DNA of 64,000 nt. It comes from Bacteroidota bacterium (GTDB taxonomy: Bacteria; Bacteroidota; Bacteroidia; B-17B0; Aurantibacillaceae). The stretch spans positions 20,975-84,974 of the forward strand of contig JAFDXR010000006.1 in the NCBI GenBank assembly GCA_018267825.1, written 5' to 3'. The notes under the pieces are model-generated. The model was not told the origin of the DNA. It did not search any database and saw only the letters and a list, made by a program, of their open reading frames with translations. The position numbers and the translations under genes were made by a program. Shown in pieces: positions 44,641 through 53,493 of this stretch (position 1 is its first letter; each line of letters begins with the position of its first letter).

Positions 44641-46656
44641 ATGACTAAAAAAACATATTCCATTTTCGGTGCCGGGGCCGCAGGCCTTTACACGGCCTGG
44701 CGTTTGCTCGAAGGCAAAACGAAAGACAAAAAATTTAAATCGAAAGAGCTCACCGAAGGCGATGTGCTCGAACTGTATGACTGGGGCAAGTACGATTTTT
44801 CGAAAGCACATCCGGGCTCCCGGGCTGCAGGAGCGCGTATCTGCACATGGCATTATAACAATGACAAGAACAACTCCTACGTGGAACTCGGTGGTATGCG
44901 TTATTCATTCTGGAACCAGAAAGCCAAGGATCACAATGGCGGCCATGAGCCGGGGCACCGTGTGGTGACCAAAACCATTGAAAAGCTGGGGCTCGACAAA
45001 TACTCTGTTCCGTTTAATGTGACCAATAATCAGTTGTTTTACCTCCGTTCGCGCAATTTTTACCTGAACGATATTACCTCCAATAATCCTGCGCCTTACA
45101 ACGTGAATAACTATGGAGCCGGCGCCACACCCGACCAGGCCTTTACCATCCTGGAAGATCTCGGTATTCCGTCGAAGGTGAAAAAGCACGGCGGATTTAC
45201 CCGTTTGCAATGGTGCAAATTTTACAACGAAGGGCGCATCATTAAACAGCTTCCGGACTCTTCTGTTTTCCAGGAAGGCGATCTGCTGAAAGATATCGGT
45301 TACTGGAACCTCCTGTACGACCAGGTAGGATCCGAAGGCTACGATTATGCAGCCGATGGTAATGGCTACAGCTCCAACGTGATCAATACCAACACGGCGG
45401 TGTCGATGAGCATTAACGATGAGTTTACGCCGGGCAGCCAGTACAAAACATTGTCTATTGGTTATTCGGGCATGTTCAACGCGCTGTTTGATGAAATTGT
45501 GAAACTGTGCAGGCAGAAAAAAATCACCTTCAATTATTATCCCGACACGCGTTTGCATTCTATTTTGTGGAAAGATAAAAAAGCGGTATTTACCTATGCT
45601 ACCCGCAAAAATCCAAACATGGCCGAAGGAACCCGCGAGGCCGATGCTGCCTGGCTGGCTATGCCGCGTGCTGCCATCGATCTGGTAGCGCAGGCTACCC
45701 GTTTCCAAAAGCCTGCCAAAGGCGAAGTGGATATTCTGAATCATGAAAAAGTAAATCTCTACCTCGAGTCTACCATTATGCAACCTTCCTATAAAGTGGG
45801 TATGTTTTTCGATGAACCGTGGTGGGCCGGAGCAGGCGATAATCCGGCGATATACCCGGCACAGATTACCGGTTATGTGATTACGCCGGATGTGATTGCA
45901 CAGCTGGCCAAAGAAAAATTCCCGGCCAAAGCACTCAAGGCCATGCAAACCCTCATTGATGTGCCGTATTCGGCCATTGGCGATATGGTGAAAGCCATTG
46001 AAGCCATCACCGAAGAAGCGCTGACGGTTGCACAGGTCAATGAATTATCGACAGCGGCACGCCGCGACACCATCGGGCCAAGCGTTTCCAATTCACCGAT
46101 CCGTATGGTGGTTTATTTTGGCAACAACGCCAAAGCACCCGGTGCTAAACCGGTGTATGGTATCCTGGCGAGTTACGACGATGAAGACAATACGACCTTC
46201 TGGCAGGAGCTAGAGCTTGGCGCCAAACGCGAACGCACGGTTCCTATCTCGAGCGACACGCAGCCTCTCGAAGGGCCGCGCAAAGTGCCGCAACGCATGG
46301 TGAAGATGCTCCGCAAGATGTTAGCAGAATTGCATTACGGCCCGAACTCCGATTACAGCAATGTGCCTGAGCCGCTGGAAGCAGCCTATATGGATTGGTC
46401 GCTGCCGCCGTTCAATGCAGGTTACCACGAATGGGCGCCGCATTTTGATGTAGCCGATGTGCAACGCAAGATCCGCAAACCTTCGCAACTCATTGCCGGA
46501 AAAGATGCCGACATTTTTATTGTGGGCGAAGCTTACTCCAACGACCAGGCCTGGGTAGAAGGTGCTTATTGCACGGCAGAATCTGTGCTGAACGATTTCT
46601 TTGGCATCGAGCCTATTATCGACGACAAAGAATATCCATTCATTTGCCCGGAGTAA
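44641..46656 (+). CDS. FAD-dependent amine/amino-acid oxidase-like protein
   Basis: A 671-residue flavoprotein. The FAD-binding motif is YSIFGAGAAGLYTAW (G10, G12, G15). ARICTWHY, then VELGGMRYSFWNQ is the second flavin contact (GGMR motif), and VGEAYSNDQAWVEGA is the C-terminal motif, both as in L-amino-acid oxidases and tryptophan 2-monooxygenases. These oxidise an amino acid to the imino acid or 2-oxo acid. No export signal is seen. It follows the ThDP decarboxylase by 25 bases, a pairing that would send an amino acid to an aldehyde. Its exact amino acid is unknown; the large size (over 650) is unusual. Confidence 0.8.
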   Translation: MTKKTYSIFGAGAAGLYTAWRLLEGKTKDKKFKSKELTEGDVLELYDWGKYDFSKAHPGSRAAGARICTWHYNNDKNNSYVELGGMRYSFWNQKAKDHNGGHEPGHRVVTKTIEKLGLDKYSVPFNVTNNQLFYLRSRNFYLNDITSNNPAPYNVNNYGAGATPDQAFTILEDLGIPSKVKKHGGFTRLQWCKFYNEGRIIKQLPDSSVFQEGDLLKDIGYWNLLYDQVGSEGYDYAADGNGYSSNVINTNTAVSMSINDEFTPGSQYKTLSIGYSGMFNALFDEIVKLCRQKKITFNYYPDTRLHSILWKDKKAVFTYATRKNPNMAEGTREADAAWLAMPRAAIDLVAQATRFQKPAKGEVDILNHEKVNLYLESTIMQPSYKVGMFFDEPWWAGAGDNPAIYPAQITGYVITPDVIAQLAKEKFPAKALKAMQTLIDVPYSAIGDMVKAIEAITEEALTVAQVNELSTAARRDTIGPSVSNSPIRMVVYFGNNAKAPGAKPVYGILASYDDEDNTTFWQELELGAKRERTVPISSDTQPLEGPRKVPQRMVKMLRKMLAELHYGPNSDYSNVPEPLEAAYMDWSLPPFNAGYHEWAPHFDVADVQRKIRKPSQLIAGKDADIFIVGEAYSNDQAWVEGAYCTAESVLNDFFGIEPIIDDKEYPFICPE

Positions 46657-46808
46657 ACAGCGCACTGATTATTCTTTTTCTGAATGCACGCTATATGCTG
46701 AACCCAACGTTCAGCAGGCGGGCTCAGCATGCCCGAAACGAAAACCAATAAACCAAAGGCGGAACCCGAAAAGCCTTACGAGTAGGGATATTTTTTTAAA
46801 AAATTCTC

Positions 46809-48356
46809 ATGACAGCACCCAACATTTCATCCATTACCCCCAACCCGGTTATATGGGGGCAAACACTCACCATCACCGGTACAAATCTGACAGGAGCCAG
46901 CAGCGTTACCTTTGGTTCGGTTAACTGCGGCCCGGGTTGTTTTACAGTAAATACCGGTGGCACGCAAATAACGGTGGCAGTACCGCCTATGCCTGCCGGA
47001 ACTGTATATCCTGATGCAACATCGGTGCAGGTTACTGTGCCCACACAAGGGACCAGTAATTCGGTTCCCATCACCATTCAGGGTGCGGGGGTGTTGAATA
47101 CGATTACCATCAAAAATATCACAGGCCTCGATACCACGAAATACACCGTTTGGGTGGCGGGTTTCATACAACAACCCTGTGAGTTTTTGTATCTCAATAC
47201 CGATGGAAATTTTACAGCAAGCGCGGGCAATTTCATCAACGTGAATAATGGGCTCACCGTCAATGTGCCAAACATCCCGAATATGGGCAACAATCGCCTG
47301 GTGTTTCTGGTGACCGACAAAACTACCAGCCCTGCGGCTCTTTCGCCAATTACCGGTTATACGGCTTATCCGTTTAATGGCACGCCGGGTGTTTGCCCTC
47401 CGGGCCCTTACGATATTTTTGAGTTTGGTCCCAATGCGCAATACGACGTATCGGCCGTCGATTCGTTTGGACTGAACCTTTCCTTTACTGTGACTAACGA
47501 CAGTTTGGTTTACGGCGCCATCCCGGCCATTTCGCGTATTGAGATTGGCGAGGCCTTCACCACCTTCACCGGTTCCGATCCTTTGGGCAGCGCCTTTGCG
47601 AAGTTGTTATATACCAGCCCCACAGGCACGGGTTATCCCGACTCCATCCTGGACCAATTTTCGGCCATTGTGTCGCCGAAAGACTGGCTCGCCATTCATC
47701 CCAATGCGGAAGGCTTAAGGGGTTACTGGAAGGAGACCATTCACGATTTCTTTAAGGAGGGTAATCAACTGGATATTCATTTGAATGCTGCCACAGTGGG
47801 CAACTATTCGGGCAGCAGCAGTGGGACGGAATTTAAGCTGGAAGGGCCAAACAAGCTCAAAATCATCATTCCGCTCAGCGATTTTGCAAGCAACCAGGGG
47901 TTTGTACAGGCCGTGCGTGGCATCAATAGTGGCGAAGCCCAGGATGAATACGACGCGTTCAGCCAGATCGAAGCGGCTATTTTCCAGGCCATTTCGCGCG
48001 GGGTATTGTTGGATGGAGTTGTAGCCAAGGGTGGTAAAATTACCAAGAGCTATACCTCCAATGCCTGGACCAATATCAAGAACTGGTTCAGCAACCATAA
48101 CAATGCCTACAATGGAAAGCCGAGTGTTTACGATGCCTATGCCAAGTTTTTCCATTGCGCCAAATATAAAGGCAGCACCATTATGGGGCAAAGCGCCGGC
48201 TCGAATTTAGGCATGGCCTATGGCTTCAGCCTCGACGAAGATCCGAATGTAGGAAATTGGCCCTCCAACAGCAATGTGCCCGCCAAAACCAATTACAGTG
48301 TAGGATCCGGACAGGATGTAACACTCACGGTTGGGCGCTGGCTGGCCGCGAAGTAA
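46809..48356 (+). CDS. IPT/TIG domain plus beta-1,3-glucanase-like protein
   Basis: A 515-residue protein. Residues ~3-90 are an IPT/TIG immunoglobulin-like domain (ISSITPNPVIWGQTLTITGT). Residues ~95-515 look like the GH64/thaumatin-like beta-1,3-glucanase fold (FEFGPNAQYDVSAVDSFGLN, then PSVYDAYAKFFHCAKYKGST and GMAYGFSLDEDPN). GH64 enzymes release laminari-pentaose from curdlan-type glucans. There is no signal peptide and no T9SS domain, so its location is unclear. It lies 152 bases after the oxidase gene and ends before a terminator. Confidence 0.7.
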   Translation: MTAPNISSITPNPVIWGQTLTITGTNLTGASSVTFGSVNCGPGCFTVNTGGTQITVAVPPMPAGTVYPDATSVQVTVPTQGTSNSVPITIQGAGVLNTITIKNITGLDTTKYTVWVAGFIQQPCEFLYLNTDGNFTASAGNFINVNNGLTVNVPNIPNMGNNRLVFLVTDKTTSPAALSPITGYTAYPFNGTPGVCPPGPYDIFEFGPNAQYDVSAVDSFGLNLSFTVTNDSLVYGAIPAISRIEIGEAFTTFTGSDPLGSAFAKLLYTSPTGTGYPDSILDQFSAIVSPKDWLAIHPNAEGLRGYWKETIHDFFKEGNQLDIHLNAATVGNYSGSSSGTEFKLEGPNKLKIIIPLSDFASNQGFVQAVRGINSGEAQDEYDAFSQIEAAIFQAISRGVLLDGVVAKGGKITKSYTSNAWTNIKNWFSNHNNAYNGKPSVYDAYAKFFHCAKYKGSTIMGQSAGSNLGMAYGFSLDEDPNVGNWPSNSNVPAKTNYSVGSGQDVTLTVGRWLAAK

Positions 48357-48377
48357 AGTGTTTTGATAGTTTAAAGG

Positions 48378-48403
48378 AAAAGCCCTGTGTTTGCAGGGCT
48401 TTT
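48378..48403 (+). terminator. Terminator closing the 41.4-48.4 kb cluster
   Basis: A 7 bp GC-rich stem AGCCCTG / CAGGGCT with a 6-base loop, extended by AAA/TTT and followed by a run of T residues, 21 bases after the glucanase-like stop. Confidence 0.9.
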
Positions 48404-48501
48404 TTTTGTTTAAGGAAAGGAGTGAAAACTAAGATTTGTAGAATGAAAATAATTTCCGTGGGGTGATCGCATACCGGCAACTGTTGTTATCGATAGATTT
48501 A

Positions 48502-49464
48502 TTAAAACACCGTCTTTAGCTTTTCCATGTCGTGTAATTGGATGCCTTGTGAAATTTCGTTTTTACAATTCTCACAAGTTCCATAAACTTCCGCAAGAAA
48601 CAACTCGCAATTCAGTCTGCTTGCCAGATTTAGTATATGCCGCCTTTCTTTGCAGTTCCTGCAATAGAATGTATTTGAAAAGTACTCAATGAACTTCTTA
48701 TAGTCAAAGCCTGAAATATATTCCAATTCACTTTCTGATATTTCTGCAAAGCCAGAATTGTACCTTTTCGAAGCACGTAATATTTTCCTTGTTTCTTCGA
48801 AATTTAAAGCCAATGCTGCAAAATAAGGGCTTACATCTCTATACAGCCGAAAAGCAGTTCCGGAAAAATTATTATTCTCGTCAATTGGATATTTTATTCC
48901 AATCTTCTTCATGAAGTCAAACATTTGCAAACCGTTACCATAGCCATAGAGGTCGGTAGGATAGGCTTTTTTTATCCCGGATTTGTCCGTCCAATGTTTG
49001 ATATCGTTTGACTTCCAATGAAGAAAATAATTTTTAATCTCTTCCGGCTTAGTTTCAGGAAAATACCTGCAAAGTGTCCCCATATCTGGCAGCCATGAAT
49101 TCAGTCCTTCTTCTTTCACATTTTCGTCATAATACTCCGGATACGGATTAAACTTTAAAATTTCCTTCCCATTTTCGTAAAGAATGAAGAACCAGAAGTC
49201 GCCGTCATGAATTTCGAGTGCCAATACCGCAGCCTTGAGCTTGTAAGATAGCGATTGAGAAAGTTCCCAATGGTTAAAAGGTGATGGAAACAAAACAGTG
49301 GTGTTTTTGTTTGTGCTGTCAACTATGCACAACTCTTCATTATGATTACGATCGGAGGTTTCCTCAAATTTATAGCTTTCTTTTAGCAACAAGGGTCTTA
49401 GAGCCCTGGTAGCTTTACTTTTAGGAGTCGAAATCAGTATTGAAAGATGAAGAAATAGTCCCAT
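48502..49464 (-). CDS. Unknown 320-residue protein with C-terminal zinc-ribbon-like Cys
   Basis: No family recognised. The C-terminal ~60 residues have two CxxC pairs (FYCRNCKERRH and YGTCENCKNE), as in a zinc ribbon. The middle is rich in aromatic and charged residues (HWKSNDIKHWTDKSG). It is AT-rich, on the minus strand, and is the most downstream gene of the accessory array that runs to the window end. The short cassette-type site at 49595-49622 lies upstream of its start. Confidence 0.6.
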   Translation of the reverse strand: MGLFLHLSILISTPKSKATRALRPLLLKESYKFEETSDRNHNEELCIVDSTNKNTTVLFPSPFNHWELSQSLSYKLKAAVLALEIHDGDFWFFILYENGKEILKFNPYPEYYDENVKEEGLNSWLPDMGTLCRYFPETKPEEIKNYFLHWKSNDIKHWTDKSGIKKAYPTDLYGYGNGLQMFDFMKKIGIKYPIDENNNFSGTAFRLYRDVSPYFAALALNFEETRKILRASKRYNSGFAEISESELEYISGFDYKKFIEYFSNTFYCRNCKERRHILNLASRLNCELFLAEVYGTCENCKNEISQGIQLHDMEKLKTVF

Positions 49465-49594
49465 TCCTGAATTTATTTTGTTACTAAAAAACTGCGTGCA
49501 GTATCGGGCTTGATGCCAGTGACTTTTGAAACCGAACTTCGCCGGCGATAACCAAATTTTATTAATTGCTTAAATGCTCCTCTTTGTGCCATAA

Positions 49595-49622
49595 GCCCAC
49601 AAACGCAGAAGCCTTGTCAGGC
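49595..49622 (-). repeat. Short attC-like site J1
   Basis: A 28 nt element, on the + strand GCCCACAAAC-GCAGAAGCCTT-GTCAGGC. It matches the site at 58286 in 23 of 28 positions. On the minus strand it reads GCCTGAC ... GTTTGTGGGC, that is an RYYYAAC-like box followed by a GTTRRRY-like box. The TGA stop of the gene at 49617-50228 is embedded in the first box. That box is complementary to the TTAGGC at the other end of the same gene unit, as in integron cassettes. Confidence 0.5.
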
Positions 49623-50228
49623 GTTGTCTTTCATATTTTCTATAAACACCAATAGTTCATCCTGGGTTAAATTGCCTTTATCAAACACGTACATCAAAAG
49701 AACACAAGAATTAAATGCGAAGGATAAGATTCTAACCCGGGCTTCATGTTCGAACTGACTGTCTGCAAACGAATACTTAAAATTTATATCCATTGACTGA
49801 CAATATTCAAAAAACTGTCTTTTATAGACTTTTGGATTATCCCGCCTTTCCGGTTTAAAATTAATAAAATAAGGCAGCCACATTTGCTCAAATTTGTTAA
49901 TACTTCTGATGTGTAAGCTGGTGTCGCCGGTCAATCGTGATTTTTGATATAAATACATTGCCACGACAGGACCATCATGCTTTTGAATAAGCACCTGCGG
50001 TTCGGGAATGTTATGTCTTATTCCGTCCCAGTCCTTTTTTGAGAATTCCTCATTCTCAGGGAACCTGTATTTTGAAACGACGTCTCGGAATTTTTGCTTA
50101 TCGATATGATCCCAGCCTTTTATTTCCAAAGTCGTATCTATGTCGTTAAAATAGATAGTTTCGTTATCAACTGTAATGTTTTTTGATAAACCCTGTTGCC
50201 GTGATATAAGAAAGTCCGTTAATTTCAT
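49617..50228 (-). CDS. Unknown 203-residue cytoplasmic protein
   Basis: Starts at the ATG at 50228 (MKLTDFLISRQQGLSKNITV); a TTG at 50240 is possible. No domain recognised. Mixed alpha/beta composition with no export signal. It lies between an attC-like site ending GTTAGGC (18 bases before the ATG) and the short site J1 that overlaps its stop codon, the layout of a single-gene integron cassette. Confidence 0.6.
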   Translation of the reverse strand: MKLTDFLISRQQGLSKNITVDNETIYFNDIDTTLEIKGWDHIDKQKFRDVVSKYRFPENEEFSKKDWDGIRHNIPEPQVLIQKHDGPVVAMYLYQKSRLTGDTSLHIRSINKFEQMWLPYFINFKPERRDNPKVYKRQFFEYCQSMDINFKYSFADSQFEHEARVRILSFAFNSCVLLMYVFDKGNLTQDELLVFIENMKDNA

Positions 50229-50246
50229 TATGTCTGTCAAAGCTGA

Positions 50247-50404
50247 GCCTAACGGTTTCGCGGTTTGCTTCAGGTCGTTTTAAAACTCTTACCCAGCGAA
50301 ATCTTAGTTTAGCAAAGTAATTGCACAACTAAAATTAAAAAAGTGCTGTCACTTTTTGTACTTGCTCTGATGTCTGCAAGGCTTGGGCAAACCGTGTGCT
50401 ACAG
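50247..50404 (-). repeat. Long attC-like inverted repeat J2
   Basis: A ~155 base imperfect inverted repeat filling the gap between two minus-strand genes. The + strand begins GCCTAACGGTTTCGCGGTTTGC and ends GGGCAAACCGTGTGC. Arms GGTTTGC (50262-50268) and GCAAACC (50387-50393) pair. The GCCTAAC/GTTAGGC box fits the attC consensus exactly; the opposite box (GCACAC) is degenerate. Confidence 0.5.
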
Positions 50405-50424
50405 CCTGCCAACCTCACGCAGTA

Positions 50425-50844
50425 TTATAGCACTTCTATTTCAATGTCCGCATTACCTTTTTGGTCTGCGTTGCTGTATTTAACTGAAAGTGTTTTATTG
50501 TCCAGAACTAAATTAAATTGTCCTGAATCTTTTTTTGATTGACGAGTATGCTTTTCGGTTGCTCGTATTGCTTTATTGTAAAGGGCATAATACTTACCGT
50601 CTTCTTTGGATATTTTAATAATGTATTTGTCTATTCTACAGGCTTCGTAACCCGCCCCACTGCAAATTAATGTATCACAATAAGTAGATGTACCATTAAA
50701 ATGATAAACGTTATAGCCCATTTTACCGAACGTCAAGAGTTTCTTTGCGCCTCCGTGTCTAGAAACATAAATTTTTTTGTTTTGAGCGTCGGCGTTTTGT
50801 GTCGCAACGAAACACATAAAAATAACTACGAGGATTTTTTTCAT
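50425..50844 (-). CDS. Small exported unknown protein
   Basis: A 139-residue protein with a signal peptide (MKKILVVIFMCFVATQNADA). The mature part is small, basic and beta-rich, with a possible Cys pair (DTLICSGAGYEACRID). The ATG is 14 bases after GTTAGGC (50859-50865, + strand GCCTAAC). No family recognised. It looks like a single-gene cassette in the accessory array. Confidence 0.6.
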   Translation of the reverse strand: MKKILVVIFMCFVATQNADAQNKKIYVSRHGGAKKLLTFGKMGYNVYHFNGTSTYCDTLICSGAGYEACRIDKYIIKISKEDGKYYALYNKAIRATEKHTRQSKKDSGQFNLVLDNKTLSVKYSNADQKGNADIEIEVL

Positions 50845-50858
50845 ATAATTGCTTTTTT

Positions 50859-50942
50859 GCCTAACGTAAAATGCAAATTAAAGATACAAAGCTTTGTATC
50901 AAAATTCAATTTATTTTCGGAGATGTCCGGGTTGGTTGTCTG
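50859..50942. repeat. attC-type box and 18 bp perfect palindrome
   Basis: GCCTAAC at 50859-50865 is followed by the perfect palindrome GATACAAAGCTTTGTATC (50883-50900). The segment resembles part of an R element (R2 has GTACAAAGCTTG), so it may be an eroded copy. The gap 50845-51157 holds this, R1 and a promoter candidate. Confidence 0.4.
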
Positions 50943-51071
50943 TAACGGTTTTCGGCTTGGCGGGCGGGTGGGTTTCGGAGCACTAAACTGTCAATATATC
51001 ACAAAAGTTGATATGAGGTAGGATGTTCAATTAAACACCGAATCCGCTTTTTGCCAAATCGTTGCTATAAG
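50943..51071. repeat. R element copy 1 (attC-like, ~129 bp)
   Basis: Left end TAACGGTTTTCGGCTTGGCG and right end GCCAAATCGTTGCTATAAG form imperfect arms. The centre (GGTTTCGGAGCACTAAACTG onwards) is recognisably like R2 and R3 but more diverged. It sits between the exported small gene and the methyltransferase gene. Confidence 0.6.
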
Positions 51072-51110
51072 TCGTTTTTTTCTATTGTTCATAAAAACAT
51101 TGTTTGTCAC

Positions 51111-51141
51111 TTGTCATTATATGTTAAAATGTGTTACTTTG
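51111..51141 (+). promoter_or_regulatory. Promoter candidate for the methyltransferase gene
   Basis: TTG at 51111-51113 and TTACTTTG at 51134-51141, 20 bases apart, fit the Bacteroidota -33/-7 pattern with one mismatch. The start codon is at 51158, giving a very short leader. Confidence 0.35.
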
Positions 51142-51157
51142 TGTCAAAATAAGGGCT

Positions 51158-52459
51158 ATGAACTCAAACAACTTTCTAACTGTCGATGATGTAGCTAAAA
51201 CATTAAAAGTTACAAGACAAACCGTATCTAAATATATTCAAAAAAAAGAACTAAATGCGGTTAAAATAAATAAGAGTTATCGAGTTTCTTATAAAGAATT
51301 TGAAAATTTCTTAACTACAAATTCCATAGCAGCGGAACCCGAAACACTTTATTTGAAGAAGTCAAGAAACTGTTTTTTAGATTATTCGGATAAGCTATCT
51401 GAATCCGAAATTTTAAATTCGAGGGCACTTGGATTGTTGAGACCTATCGAAAGCAATAATAAAGAATTGTTTAATCGATTAATTTTTGGAGATAACTATT
51501 TCGTGTTAAAATCGCTATTGGATGACTACAGAAATAAAGTAGATTTGATTTATATAGACCCCCCCTTTGGAACAGGTCAGGATTTCGCAAATATTGACGC
51601 TGATCATGCCTATTCAGATAAATTAGTAAATAGTGAATTCTTGGAATTTATTAGAAAGCGTTTAGTATTACTTAGAGAGTTAATGTCTGAGCAGGGAAGC
51701 ATTTATTTGCATATAGATAAAAAGATAGGACATTATGTAAAGATAATTATGGATGAGGTATTCGGCTATGAAAATTTCATTAATGATATTACAAGGATAA
51801 AATGTAATCCTAAAAATTTTTCTAGAAACGCATACGGTAACTATTCGGATATGGTGTTATTTTATGCCAAGAATAGAGATAAAAATATTTGGAATGAAAT
51901 TAAGGAGCCAATGACAAAAGATGAATTAGAGGAAATGTTCCCAAAGATTCACCCTAAACATGGACGATATACAACGAATCCAATTCATGCTCCAGGTTCA
52001 ACCCTTGATGGTGATACAGGAAAGAAATGGAATGGATTAATGCCACCCAAGGGACGACACTGGAGGTATAGTCGTGAAGAGCTTACAAGGTTAGATATGC
52101 TTGGATTAATTGAATGGTCAGGCAATGGTAATCCAAGAAAAATGGTTTTCGCAAAAGAACATAAGGGAAAGAAAGTTCAGGATGTTTGGGAGTTTAAGGA
52201 TAAAGGGCTTTCCTATGTTGAATACCCCACTCAGAAAAATCATGATTTTTTAAAAAGGATAATTCTTAATTCTTCAAATGAGAATTCAATTGTTTTGGAT
52301 TGCTTTGCAGGTTCGGGTAGTACTCTTTTTGTTGCTGATCAATTAAAGAGAAAATGGATTGGAGTTGACAATTCTACTCACTCTTTTGAAGTAATTAAAA
52401 AAGTATTTAAGAAAGAAAAAATAAAATGTAATTATTTTGAATATGTTCCGCTTGATTAA
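51158..52459 (+). CDS. N4/N6-type DNA methyltransferase with N-terminal HTH
   Basis: A 433-residue beta-class methyltransferase from the ATG at 51158. The catalytic DPPF (IYIDPPFGTG, about 134-137) precedes the SAM-binding FAGSGST (about 383-389), the order seen in type III Mod and related type II enzymes. Residues ~4-55 are an excisionase/MerR-like helix-turn-helix (FLTVDDVAKTLKVTRQTVSK), which could let the enzyme regulate its own operon or aid DNA binding. It is the only + strand gene of the accessory region and converges with a nuclease gene, sharing the TTAA at its end. Together they form a restriction-modification pair. Confidence 0.88.
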   Translation: MNSNNFLTVDDVAKTLKVTRQTVSKYIQKKELNAVKINKSYRVSYKEFENFLTTNSIAAEPETLYLKKSRNCFLDYSDKLSESEILNSRALGLLRPIESNNKELFNRLIFGDNYFVLKSLLDDYRNKVDLIYIDPPFGTGQDFANIDADHAYSDKLVNSEFLEFIRKRLVLLRELMSEQGSIYLHIDKKIGHYVKIIMDEVFGYENFINDITRIKCNPKNFSRNAYGNYSDMVLFYAKNRDKNIWNEIKEPMTKDELEEMFPKIHPKHGRYTTNPIHAPGSTLDGDTGKKWNGLMPPKGRHWRYSREELTRLDMLGLIEWSGNGNPRKMVFAKEHKGKKVQDVWEFKDKGLSYVEYPTQKNHDFLKRIILNSSNENSIVLDCFAGSGSTLFVADQLKRKWIGVDNSTHSFEVIKKVFKKEKIKCNYFEYVPLD

Positions 52460-53289
52460 AGAAGTTCGTTCAAATAATTCTCTAAAACAAGAGCGCTCAA
52501 AATGTCATACTCTGATTCTTGAACTTGAACTGCTGCTTTGAAATTTATCACGGAGCCGTTTGTGTTTTTTATTGCCCAAGGAAACCCGTCAATAATACCA
52601 ACTCGAATTACGCCGCCTCTTTGACTTCTGCAAAAGTCTAATACTTCTTCAACTTGTTTGTCTTGATTGCCACCGGGAGAGCCAATCCATTTTGCCTCAC
52701 CTATTACATAAGTAGAATTAACTTTTGCAACTAGGTCGGGTCTTTTCTTTAGATTTTGTCGTAATTCTCGATTAATAAAAGTTTTACCCTCCTCCTCAGA
52801 AGAATCAAGTATATAGATGCCGCGTCTTGAACTTCTAAATCTGTCAATATTCAGTAGGTCAAATTTTTCCCTAAGCCAAGAGTTAAACATTGGACCCATT
52901 TGAGTATTCAATTTTGGTGCTGATTCCAAACGGATAACTGTTTCTTCCGCTGTCATTGCATAAAGTGAGTCAGCGATTCTCTGAATTTGTTGAGGATTAC
53001 TATCTTGACACCCCTCGATGCTCTTGATCAAATACCACAGAGGCTCGTCATATGGAAATTTCACAAGTCCTTTTAGAATGTCAATCAATTCATTCGTTCT
53101 TCTTGCTTGATGAGCCATTATAATTCGTCTGCGAAGGGTTCCATCAATTCTTTCAGGTGCTGCAATTTGAAGTGGATAAACTTCATTGATGTTGTCCAAG
53201 TAAGGTGTTGTCTGAAACAATTCTATACTTTGTCTTACCCATTGATTTAGGTCGTCCAAATCATTTTCTATGTCGATAGTTCTTTCCAT
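52456..53289 (-). CDS. Type II-like restriction endonuclease, PD-(D/E)xK
   Basis: A 277-residue protein with a canonical nuclease motif: RPDLVAK (Pro184-Asp185) and VIGEAKW (Glu198-Ala-Lys200). GSPGGNQDKQVEEVLDFC follows, as in enzymes that position water near the active site. The N-terminal half is helical. It converges on the methyltransferase with a shared 4-base end (TTAA), the classic layout of a type II restriction-modification system. The recognition sequence is unknown. An S repeat begins 55 bases upstream of its start. Confidence 0.82.
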   Translation of the reverse strand: MERTIDIENDLDDLNQWVRQSIELFQTTPYLDNINEVYPLQIAAPERIDGTLRRRIIMAHQARRTNELIDILKGLVKFPYDEPLWYLIKSIEGCQDSNPQQIQRIADSLYAMTAEETVIRLESAPKLNTQMGPMFNSWLREKFDLLNIDRFRSSRRGIYILDSSEEEGKTFINRELRQNLKKRPDLVAKVNSTYVIGEAKWIGSPGGNQDKQVEEVLDFCRSQRGGVIRVGIIDGFPWAIKNTNGSVINFKAAVQVQESEYDILSALVLENYLNELL

Positions 53290-53343
53290 TTTAATTAAAA
53301 GCCTACAAGATACAAAAATTTAGGTTGTTCAAAAATGCCCTAT

Positions 53344-53470
53344 AACTTCTCGCTATGCACTATTTAGTTCCACATATCTGGCGATTATCAGAGAGATATG
53401 CGGAATTGAGCCATATCATAAAGATATGCATCCGAATTAAAACAGGATTGGGTATAATTACCTATTTTGA
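53344..53470. repeat. S element copy 1
   Basis: A 127 bp copy of the S family, + strand AACTTCTCGCTATGCACTAT ... GGTATAATTACCTATTTTGA. It is nearly identical to S2 over this length, apart from GGATTGGG for GGAGTGGG. On the minus strand it ends GAGAAG|TTATAGGGC at the start side of the restriction enzyme gene. Confidence 0.85.
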
Positions 53471-53493
53471 CGGTCAGAATAATGGCTAACATG

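Noticed and set aside
44905..45948. A 347-residue minus frame opposite the flavin oxidase gene
   Set aside because: Shadow of the GC-richer coding strand; the + strand product has clear FAD motifs.
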